Below are positions 10,727 to 21,600 of a stretch of DNA of 64,000 nt, piece by piece. Where the stretch lies: positions 6,069,479-6,133,478 of the forward strand of contig JAUPFP010000003.1 in the NCBI GenBank assembly GCA_036925085.1. Reading direction: 5' to 3'. The notes beneath the pieces were generated by a model. That model saw only the letters and a list, made by a program, of their open reading frames with translations, had not been told where the DNA came from and made no database searches. Both the position numbers and the translations under genes were made by a program. Every line of letters starts with the position of its first letter. The first letter of the stretch is position 1. Source of the stretch: Brachycybe producta. Lineage: Eukaryota > Arthropoda > Diplopoda > Playtdesmida > Andrognathidae.

Positions 10727-10940
10727 TCAAGGGGCCGACATTCGGGTGAATTTCGTACGGTATCGGAAGCCATTTTACTTTTAATCCGCTTTTTACTGAG
10801 TTTTAAAATTTCAATCCTATTCTGGATATTTAGTAAAATGCAGCTAAAAAGTAAAATGACTTTTCATCCACACGATCTGCTGTGGCTGTGAATCTTAGTG
10901 AAAATCGTACTTGATTTTCTTCAATGTCGGCCCCCTTGGT
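10727..10940. mobile_element. Short MITE with GGGGCCGACATT inverted ends
   Basis: The left end TCAAGGGGCCGACATT and right end AATGTCGGCCCCCTTGG are inverted repeats differing by one G. About 180 bp lie between them, without coding capacity. Target-site duplication could not be fixed. Confidence 0.6.
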
Positions 10941-11702
10941 TTGTTTCTATATTGTGATCAACTAACAGGAAGTTCATAAACTGGAAATCATGAAACCGGG
11001 AATTTCTTCATTGTTACATATGTCATTTCCGGCAAACGGCCTGATTGGTTGTTTGTCAGAAAGATTACTTGAAAAGTCTCTCAAAGTTGAACATGTGCAA
11101 CTCAATGAGACTGAGTTTGACACTAGTTAAAAGGAACGTTTTATCCAGTTGCTTGTCATATCACTATAAACAATGAAGTTGCATGCATGTCACATTGCAC
11201 ATTTTATTGCATTAAAAGTTGCTAGTGTAATAGGGGCTTTAGAGAGCTGCATCCAGGTTTTCATCTGGATCGGAGACTCTAGTGAAAAAACGTTGAAGTT
11301 CGACATTTAAATGTGAAAATTAAATGAAAAAAACTCTCGTTAACTTTTGTACGGTTTATTTCAGAATTAAAAATCTGCTTCTCTTTCGACCACACATACG
11401 GAAAATCAGCGAAGAATATCAGGTCAGAAAAGAATTTTAGAAAAAATGGGGAAAAAAAAAAACTGGCCGATATTCTCGTAAGAAAAAAAAAAGTTGAAAT
11501 TGGCTTAACTTTTTTTTTTTGGACAGAATTTACTGTCAATATTCTGAATAATTACAACAGTACAAACGAACCTAATAAAATCAACCCCTCACAATAAAGA
11601 GAGGATTATTATTTGTCTTTTTCTTTTCTAGGGATATTTTCTGAAGATTAAAAAAAATTCCGTATGTGTGTTCCACGCTTTACGTAGCTTTATATTTGTT
11701 TA

Positions 11703-12560
11703 CTAGTGGGGTAACCCGTCATAAATGACGCTAGCCAAAGGTCAACATTATGTTGTGCTCTCCCCATCCAAGAACCCCATGATATTAAATTGGAGAGGGG
11801 GAAAAGGTTGGAAAGGGTAGGGGGGAGAGAGAGAGAGAAACGTGGAAGGGAAAATAGGGGGAGTGAGAAACTGAAATGAAGGGAGTAAAAAAAGGAACAA
11901 ACGACGCGCATGCGCACACCAGAGAAAAAGAAAAGCTCATATCCTCTTTCAAATATAAAAATGTGAGGGGGTAATAGTAGCAAAATTAAACTAGAATTTA
12001 TCACAGGCAATAGTGCCCAGCATTAGAAATTCTTTTCCTTCGCCCTTTTATGACGTCAGACCAAGTAACAAACCCAATTAGAAATTGATGACGTTCATAA
12101 AAGGCCTGAGCAAAAGAAATTCTAATGCTGGGCACAATTGCCCGTGATAAACTGTAGTTTAATTTTGCTACTATTATTCTCTCCCCTTTTTTATATTTGA
12201 AAGAGAAAATGAGCTTTTCATTTTCTCTGGTGTGCTCATGCGCGTCGTTTATTGATTTTTTTACACTTTTCATTTCAATTTCAGTTTCTCCCTTCCCTTT
12301 TTTTCCCCTCCACGTTTCTCTCTCTCCCTCTCTCTTTCTCTCTCCCTCTCTCTCTCTCTCTCTCTCCCTACCCTTTCCAAGCTTTTCCCCTCTCCAATTT
12401 AATAACATCGGGTTCTTGGATGGGGAGAGTGCAACATAATGTTGACCTTGAGAAAAAAAGCGGTTCATTTAAATTTACATAAATTCCGATGTGCTTACGC
12501 GTTTTTGTCCTTGTTTGCACAGCGTTACACATACAGGGAAAGAACGACAGACGGAGCTTA
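11703..12560 (-). mobile_element. Helitron-like non-autonomous element with internal large inverted repeat
   Basis: Read on the minus strand, the 3' end is a hairpin on CCCGTCATTTATGACGGG-like sequence, then TTACCCCACTAG followed by T. This is the Helitron terminus (hairpin, CTRR, insertion before T). Inside, 11738-12060 and 12110-12455 are inverted copies of each other (reverse order TCAACATTATGTTG, CTCTCCCCATCCAAGAACCC, a GA/CT-rich tract, GCGCATGCGC, CAGCATTAGAA). The element could therefore form a hairpin of more than 300 bp. An outer inverted repeat of about 45 bp at 11659-11702 and 12598-12645 flanks it. Confidence 0.6.
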
Positions 12561-12680
12561 ATATATATACTGTATAATCATAGGCATCCTATGATAAACA
12601 AATATAAAGCTACATAAAGCGTGGAACACACATACGGAATTTAACGGAACATACGGAAATAAAAAGGTTTAGTGGAAGTG

Positions 12681-15600
12681 TTATCCATTATAGTTATTGT
12701 AGTAATTGTATGTGGAATATTTGTAAAAGTAGACAGGTCGTCCATTTATATATTGCAATTCTCTAAAATTATTTACTAATGGTTTGCTGTAAGGATCATT
12801 TGCAGTTGTTTCTTTCAATTTCCTGAAGTACTTCATCTGAAATCAATTAAAATTCGTTTAATCAGTATTCTGTAGGCACATACTGTATGTACAATAATAT
12901 TATATTTTCTTTTCGCACCTCGGCTGAAAGAGTGGCACAACTAAAAAAAAAACACTTTTTAGAGGGAAAATGAGTTTAAGACGCTACATCACAAAATTTC
13001 TTCGAAAAATCTCAGCAAAGAGCACTAGCATCGTTTTTCTATTGCGCCCATAGACTCAATGTTAAAGAAAAAAATGTTAATTTTTAAAATTACACAGTCG
13101 TGGCGGCAATATGTTTATTTTTTATATTTAAAGTTGTCGAATATTAAGTTTTCAAAGTGCAATGTGCACCTTAAATATATGCTGATCTAGTGATAATAAT
13201 GACAAAACAATTGGTAAGTGCGGTTCTAATTTTTAAAACTATTTCAAAATCGCGAATTTCTAACTCTCATGTTAAAATTCATTGAATACGCAATCGTAAG
13301 CAAAAAAAAACATCCATCAAAATGCTCGTAAAATACCTAAAAATAATTTTAGAAAACCACAATTATACCACAGTGAAGCCAACACATTGCCGCACGTGCT
13401 GATTTTTTTTCTGGTTTTTTAAAATTATATTTAGGTATTTTTACGAGCATTGTAATGGATATTTTTTTCTTCTCATTTTGGCGTACTCAATGGAGTTTAA
13501 CATAAGAGTTATAAATTCGCCATTTTGAAATTTTTTTTAAAAAAACAGAACCGCACTTACCATTTTTTTTTTGTCATTCTAACACTCGATCAGCATACAC
13601 TTAAGGTGTACGTTGCACTTTGAAAACTTAATATTGGACAACTTTAAATATGAAAAATAAACATATTGCCGCCGCGACTGTGTATTTTCAAAACTAACGT
13701 TTCTTCTTTAACGTTGTGTCCATGGGCTCAATAGAAAAACGATGCTAACGCTCTTTGCGGAGATTTTTCGAAGTAATTTTGCGATGTAGCCTCATAAATC
13801 TAAGCGAAGATTTATGGCTTACTTTGCTGAGCTTTTCAAGTGCAAAACCGTTTTAACTATTCACATTATGGGTTTATTTGTCTCCCAGCTATAATATAGA
13901 TTGAGATAGAAAAAACGCAACTTTAAACTCATTTTGCCGAAAAAAAAGCGCTTTTTTAGTTATGCCACTCTTCCGGACGTAGTGCATTTTTATACGAAAT
14001 TGAACTGCAAGTTTAAAACGTTTTTCACCATTTCTACCACATTTCCATTAAAAACAATGTTAGATAAAGAAGGTTATATAGTTAACTGTATTCTAGCTAC
14101 AAAATGCGCATTGGTATTTTCATTTTTAACACTTAACCGTTGTTAATAGTTAAAATAGCAAAATTTATGTTGAATGCAGAAAATTTCACTCTTCTCGTCT
14201 CTTGAAAAATTCAAATTAACTGCATTTATTTTTATTAGAAAATAAAATATGGTTCGTTTTATTAATTTCAGTTAATTTTTATGAGTGTGGGACATTTGCC
14301 CTAAAGCCACTTGCCTAATAGACACTTGCCCTAAAAACATTTGCCCTAAGGAGATGTACACTGTAAGTAATGTGAGGTGACAACACATCAGAATTCGAGT
14401 AGAGGAGTATACTTTGGGGGGGGGGGGTTTGTTGCCAATGTCTGTTGTTTGGTGGCGCATCTATCTGATAAAGTTCATTTACATGAAGTCAACTGACTTA
14501 ATTTTTGAAATCACTTATTTTAAATTTTAAAAATCGTTTTGGTAATCGTTGAATCATTGTTGACAATATTTTGACAAGAAATTTCTGGAGGTAATGGTCT
14601 CTACTTGGTAATGGTCAATACTTTTTATTGCATTTTGCGCTTTACTGTATCTTCGTTGAGTGATTGCGAGACTATTTCTTGCAATTTGAGTAACAACATA
14701 TAGTAAAGCCCCGTTTTCACGATGATAGTTGTCACGATAGTTGCTTTCATGACAGAAGCTATTGCGAGAACTATCATCGTGAAAACCACATGATATCTAT
14801 GAAGTAGACGTCATATTGTCATGACAGAACTATCACTTTACTTCAAGACGTGTAGACAGTTGCTATCGTGAGAGTCAACTATCACAACTTTCATGACAGC
14901 TACTCTCACGATAGAACTATCGCAGAAAAAACGAGGCTTAACACATATGTCTCGTTGTCGTCTACTCAAAACACCAAGCTGGAGGTGTATCTATAGGTTC
15001 TTAAATTCTTGCTGTGAAATTGTTATAAAATAATGTTTAAATTTCATTCAAAATCACTTACTTGATTTTCAGAGATTTGCACGGTACTCGTATATACGAT
15101 CCAAACTACAGATTCCGTGCATGGAGGAACAGTTAGTGATCCTCTGTATGTATAAAATGACTGTTGGTTTGTCTTAGGAAGGATATCAACCAGATATGGA
15201 TCAGGTGCATATATTTCTTTAATTTGGTCCTTATACTGGACATATTGAAAATTGTTGAGAAATGATGTTAGATACCTGTTATCTTGAGATGATATCTATA
15301 AATTACAAACATATCATTAGTGTTTTACGATAAAAATTTAAGAAAAATAATTTTCTACAGTGTCTTTGTTACCACCTGCGCAAATATATTTTCATTGGCT
15401 TTTTTTTTTGCAAGAAACTGATGATGCAGGTATGGGAAAAGGAAAAAATAATATATATGTGCAATAATGTTAATAAAAAAATCCTGCCATTGTATGGGCA
15501 TGGGCCGCATGGGGTTAACAACTAGGCCTACTTACTGTGCATCACAGTAGCCAAAATAATACATAGGGCTGCCGCCACTTTGAGCTTCTGTAAGATACTA

Positions 15601-18600
15601 TCATACCACGTATCGCACCTCGGCTGAAAGAGTGGCACAATTAAAAAAAAACATTTTTTGGGGAAAATGAGTTTAAAGTTGCATTTGTTTTTCTATCTCA
15701 ATCTATTGTAACAAAAATCTTATTTGTGTTATTTAAGGCCAGTAAAGTAAGTTAAGCTTGTGTATGGTAAAATAAGAAAAAAACACAACACAAGGGACAT
15801 AACATAAGGGCCTAACTCCAAACAAGGATAGTGATTCCCCTCTATAGGCAGATTTGTCTGGGAACAGAACTATACTGTTCACCTAAACCTATTCCCCTTT
15901 AGTCGAATTTTATAATTCTCCAGTTAAGGGTCAAAAGGGTGGGGTGAAAAATAACATGACAATATTCTGAAAAGAAATTTCTGGATCTAATGGTCTCTTT
16001 AACGTAATTCACAAGCAAATAAATAAATAAATGGTTGTGAATTACGTTAAAGAGACGATTACCTTTAGAAATTTCTTTTGGAAAACCAAAACGATTCCCA
16101 AAACGATTTTTAAAATTTCAAATAAGTTATTAATATAATTAAAAAAAATTAAAAATCAGTTACTTTAAGTACTTACTGTAAACATGTATCCAACTACTGC
16201 TATTCCGTCTTTGTACTTTCCAGCACTAGCAAGATCTTGAAAGTTTGACTTTATATGCACAAAGTGACCCTATGATAATGGAAATAATATTAGATATAGC
16301 CTCTTATACACAGTAACGATTTTTCGAGTTTTGGTTCAAGCTGAAACTTACAATCGATTTACAAGTCATAGGGTGTAAATCAAAAAAGAAGAAACGAAAC
16401 AGATAAATACCCTACTACCCACTTGTAACACCCTGTATTTCATCATTTTGTCCTTCCCCTAGCCTGGGGGTCTCTGGGGACGTAGGGGGCGGATTTCCGT
16501 CCCTCCCTTCCCTCTTGGAGACCCCAAAGCTGCAAGACACATTCAGGTTCCGGTATCGGCGGATGGATACCCATCGATGCACGGTCCCCAGGGCATGTGT
16601 ACCCCTAAAAAGGTGTACACAGGCTCTGGGTATAAAAGACCGTGTTTCGATAGATTCTGGGTCCATTTTCTGATTATCGAAACATGAAGTTATAACTCAT
16701 TATGGTCCAGTGGCGAAAGCACGCCACAGTAACTCTTTCTCTGTTTTAATAATGTCTTCATGGTTGATCATATTAAAATAAGTAGAATGCCGAACCTGCA
16801 TCCGTCTCGCCTGTTTTGAATATTCTTTCCAGCACAGCAGTGATCTACGAAATATCGGAGAGAACGACCCCGGCACCAGTGGACTCAGGTAGTATCACAA
16901 ACATTCTCCCTACGAAAAGCGGTACCCGCTTTAGTAAAGAGAATCTACAACCTGAGCCCCGTAACAAGAGCTCTACATTGTTACACACTGTACCCAGACG
17001 TAACTTTATTATTAACTTTAACAGTCCTGACACCAGTGGCGTAGCCAGGATTTTTTTTATTAGGGGGGGTCCAAAATTATTTCTTCAGACTTAAAACTAA
17101 TCACAGACTACAGCGTGCTGTGCAGCACCACACCACATAAAGAACTTTCCATTGTATGCATCACATTTAGCCCTGAAACTTTTCTGTGGGGGGGGTCAAT
17201 AACGTTCATGTATGCATCATGTGAAATCAAATTGTGCAACGTCCGCTATACGGTGGCATGCTGTGACATGCAAAACTGGCTTGTAGAACTTCCATAAGTT
17301 TCATGCCAGAAGTCAAGAGGAAAACCGAGAAGAACTTTTTCTTTCTATGCGGCAATGAAAGGAACCAGGGGAATAACGCGCTCGTGACATTCAGACTCCA
17401 CTCAGGTGTCTTCATTTGCCAGCATACTTTGTTGTAAACAACAACACGTGTTCAATTGTATGGTGAAGCGTGAGCATTTAAGTTGTCTTCAATAAGTGGC
17501 GGCGTTGTGGTGGTGCATTTACAGTATAAGGGCTGTTTCTCGGATAGAATTAACATACAGGGACAGAGTCAGAGCGCGGCCGTCTTTCTGGCCCTGTCAT
17601 GTGTGTCGACACGACCATTATTATGCTTCCTAAGTCGTCTTAAAGAAAAATTAGCGGAAAGTGCGGTTTTTAACTTTCCCAACACTGTTTTTATGTGCTT
17701 AACATGTGAGAAAAAAATATAGCAATTAGTTTGTACCTCCATTGGGAATCTTTTATTATTAATAGTATGCTCTGATCCCTTCCATGATGTGCTACCCCAA
17801 TGGAAGTGGAATCCAATAAGTTTGTATTTTCCGTTAAGCAAACCACCAGTTATGTATGGAATACTGGCAAGGTTGTTGTCATAGTATGTAAATTCCACAT
17901 CCACTGCAAAGAAAAGTGTTATTTGTGAAATATCACCTAACTTATTTTAATTTAAAAAACAAAACAAAAAAAGGACCAAAAGGCGCATTCACACTAGGCT
18001 GGTTTACAAGCCACTTTCCCTTTCAAATATAAAAATGGGGAGGGGATAATAGTAGTAAAATTAAACTACAGTTTATCACGGGCAATTGTGCCCAGCATTA
18101 GAATTTATTTTGCTCCGCCCTTTTATGAACGTCATCAATTTCTAATTGGGTTTGTTACTTGGTCTGACGTCATAAAGGGCGGAGGAAAAAAAATTCTAAT
18201 GCTGGGCACAATTGCCTGTGAATTTTGCTCCCGTCATTTATGACGGGTTACCCCACTTGTATATATATATAATTATTAACTGAGTAAATTAAATTTGACA
18301 TATTGTTTGTTTGTCCTTCACAGGGCTCTGTAGAACACATTTATTATTTAAATGCATTTTAAATTATCAGAGGGGGAATTAGGTATAACTCTTATGTTAA
18401 ACTCCATTAAGTCCGCGCTCATAAGCAAAAAACATCCATTAAAATACCTAAAAATAATTTAAAAAAAGCACAATTAAATCACAGTGAAACAAACACATTC
18501 GTACACGTGCTGATTTTTTTTTCTGCTTTTTTTAACATTATTTTTACTTATTTTTACGAGCATTTTAATGGACATTTTTTATTCTTATTTGGACGTACTC

Positions 18601-21600
18601 AGTAGAGTTTAACATAAGAGCTAGAAATTCGCGATTTTAAAATATAGTTTTTAAAAAATATAACCGCGCTTACCAATTTGTTGTCATTCTATCACTCTAT
18701 CAGCATATATTTAAGATGCACATTGCACTTTGAAAACTTAATATTGGACAACTTTAAATATGAAAAACAAACATATTGCCGCGACTGTGTTAGAAAAACG
18801 ATGCTAGCGCTCTTTGAGGAGATTTTTCAAAGTAATTTTGCAATGTAGCCTCTTAAATCGTTTCTTGCATATACACGTGTCATAATGTTAGCATATATAC
18901 CAAAATTTAAGTACTCACCAGTATGTCCATTATTGGAAATGGTTACGTTCTTTGCTCTGTAATTGTCATAGTTTGTAAATTTTATAGGTGTATAAAACGA
19001 TTTTGAATATCTTTGGTTCAGTGCTATTGGAGATTGTGAGTATCCATTACAAGCCTCGTAACCTGGTAGTTTATACCAATTAGTTGGTCCTATAATACAA
19101 AATTTATAATTATATGTTAATTTGAACTAATTCATAATATGGCACTGTCAACATACCATTTGAGGCGCCAAAATTAAAGGACCATGCAGGTGGTGTATTC
19201 GATTGTCCTTGGACTAAAAAAAAAAAATACACATTAAAATTACAATTTTTTTGCGGAAATATTTCAAATTGCACCAAAATTGTTTAATTAATCTACATAA
19301 TTTTCAGACAGACTTAGATTCTATTGGTAAATTTATTGCGAATATTAATCTAGTTATTAACTCTGATAAAACTCGTCTTATTTGTTTTGGCAATACGGAC
19401 AATATTATGGTCTCACTGACTATTAATGATAAAATTATACCTGTTAATGAATTTGATTATTTGGGAATTGTATTCGACTCTAAACTGAACTTTAGGGTTC
19501 ATCTAAACCGTGTTAGAAAAAAAGTTTTTGGAGTTTTGAAATATTTTATTACAATATAGACAGACTGCAAAAGAGGTTAAACTTAGACTTTTCCTGGCAT
19601 ATATTAGACCTTGCTTGGAATATGGTTTCACTGTATTTCTTAATAGTAGATACAATATTTAAAGCATAGAGGCAATCCAACAAAAGTTTCTAAAGTTTAT
19701 ATACTTTGATACATTAAAGGGAGATATGATGCTAGCTTAAATGTATCTTCATTGAATAGTATTGAAGACAGGCTCATTTTAGGATAGCTGATCTAGGTCG
19801 GCTTCTAGTGTTGGGACAGGCCTGTAGTCAAATAAGTAAATACTTTGTGTTCCCTATTACTTCCAGCATGGCCTAATGATTGATTTAATAAAGCTACCTA
19901 CTTAATTAAATCAGAATTCTCTGATTGTAAGAGTACCCAGGATGTGGGCTTCATTAACAGATGACCAAGACAAAATGTAGCTACTGTAAGTCACGGTTTC
20001 TGTCTGCAGTACCAGATGAACTGAGTCGTAAATCAAGACAAATAGACGATGATTTGTATAATTTCTGGCTGTATTTTATTTTACTATACTGTAGTTTATT
20101 TTTCTCATGTATTTCATTATACCAATAAAGGACAATTATTATTATTGTTGTTGAACATTCGTAAAAATTTCTTTTTATTTTAAATTGGGACAATAGACCA
20201 AATGTTAAGCCGCAACTCCAAAATGTAAATTAATAAATAGTCTTAAAGAGACCATTACCGCAAGGAATTTTTTGTTGAAATATTGTCAAGACTTACCAAA
20301 CGATTACCAAATGATTTTTTTAAAATTAAATATACTGCAAGTCAATTCATGAGTTACCAAACAACGCCATTTTAAATTTCTAAAAACGAAAGTCAACCCT
20401 TGAAGTTAATCCTTTGCTACAACTCAATGAAACACTCAGAAATGATAGTTTTTCGAAAGTTTTTTCTTCCAAAAACTGCCGTTTCAGAATGGAAAATCTG
20501 AGTACTCTGAAATAATGTTTTTACCATTATTTCAGAGTACTCCGAAAAAAAAAAGCTCTGAAATACAATAGGGAATCTTGGTAAATGCAACACTGCAATG
20601 GTCAGGGTGACTATGTGCTAACATCAGCATAGGGATTTACACAATTTGCTTTTGTTTTCAGAGTTTTCATTATACTATAGGTTGCAAATTATTTTTTTAG
20701 TTCCATTTTGTGAAATTTATGTTTTTGGAACATTTTTTCAGAGTTCTTTTCACTGAGCTAGATCTAGCTAGGACTTTAGTGCCAAATGTTGTCACCTCGC
20801 ATTTCCATAATTCCTTAATCAAATACATCGAGTAGGGGAGTATACTTTGAGGTTTTTTTATTGCCAATGTCTGTTGTTTGGTGGCGCATAGGTCCCTATA
20901 TCAGATTAAAGCCCATTTATATGAAGTTAATTGATTTTTAATTTATTTTAATTATATTAATGACTTATTTTAAATTTTAAAAAATCGTTTTGGCAATTGC
21001 TGGGTAAATCTTGACGATATTTTCAAAAGAAATTTCTAGAGGTTTCTTTAATATATTATATAGTCTCAAATGTTGATACTGATGATTAAAAAAGTTAAAA
21101 AATAACAAGTTCACACCATAGCAACATGTGGTGGAAGTGAATGTTTGTCATTTATTAAGACTTCTTTGTTGTGCCATTAACAACAATTGTTCATTACTTC
21201 TTTGTTTGCTATAGAAGTGAGCGTGACTTACATATTTTTCTACCTCGCAATAGCACCTACTATATGTCATTTTCATTGAAGATCCTAGAGCTAAGTATAG
21301 GCTGAATGAAGCCTAAGTGCCTGGAACTTTTGAAATATTAAAATTATTGGCATTTTATTTTCTATTAGTACTATTACGTGAGAGGGTCCCAAGCACCAAA
21401 ACAAATAGGATCCCTTTTTGACTTAATTAGGCACTGTATACAATTTACGTAAGAATTTCCTTGTGAACATTTTTGATAGGCAACGTTAAGTAAAAATTCA
21501 AAGTGAAAAATTAGAAGAGTAACTGAATTATATAAAGGTATTTTATGTTAAGGGCATTACATCTTTTGAAGTTAAATTTGTATGTCAGTTTGAATATAAC

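Noticed and set aside
12001-12482. ORFs of 76-155 codons over the Helitron-like palindrome
   Set aside because: The frames occur symmetrically on both strands because of the inverted repeat and GA/CT tract, and vary with indels between duplicates.
16816-17094. ORF of 92 codons
   Set aside because: It runs from the solo LTR into flanking intron sequence and is absent from the duplicate.
17569-17904. Single-exon 111-codon carbonic anhydrase ORF
   Set aside because: Only 17737-17903 is coding; the rest reads through the GT donor into intron. Replaced by the seven-exon model.
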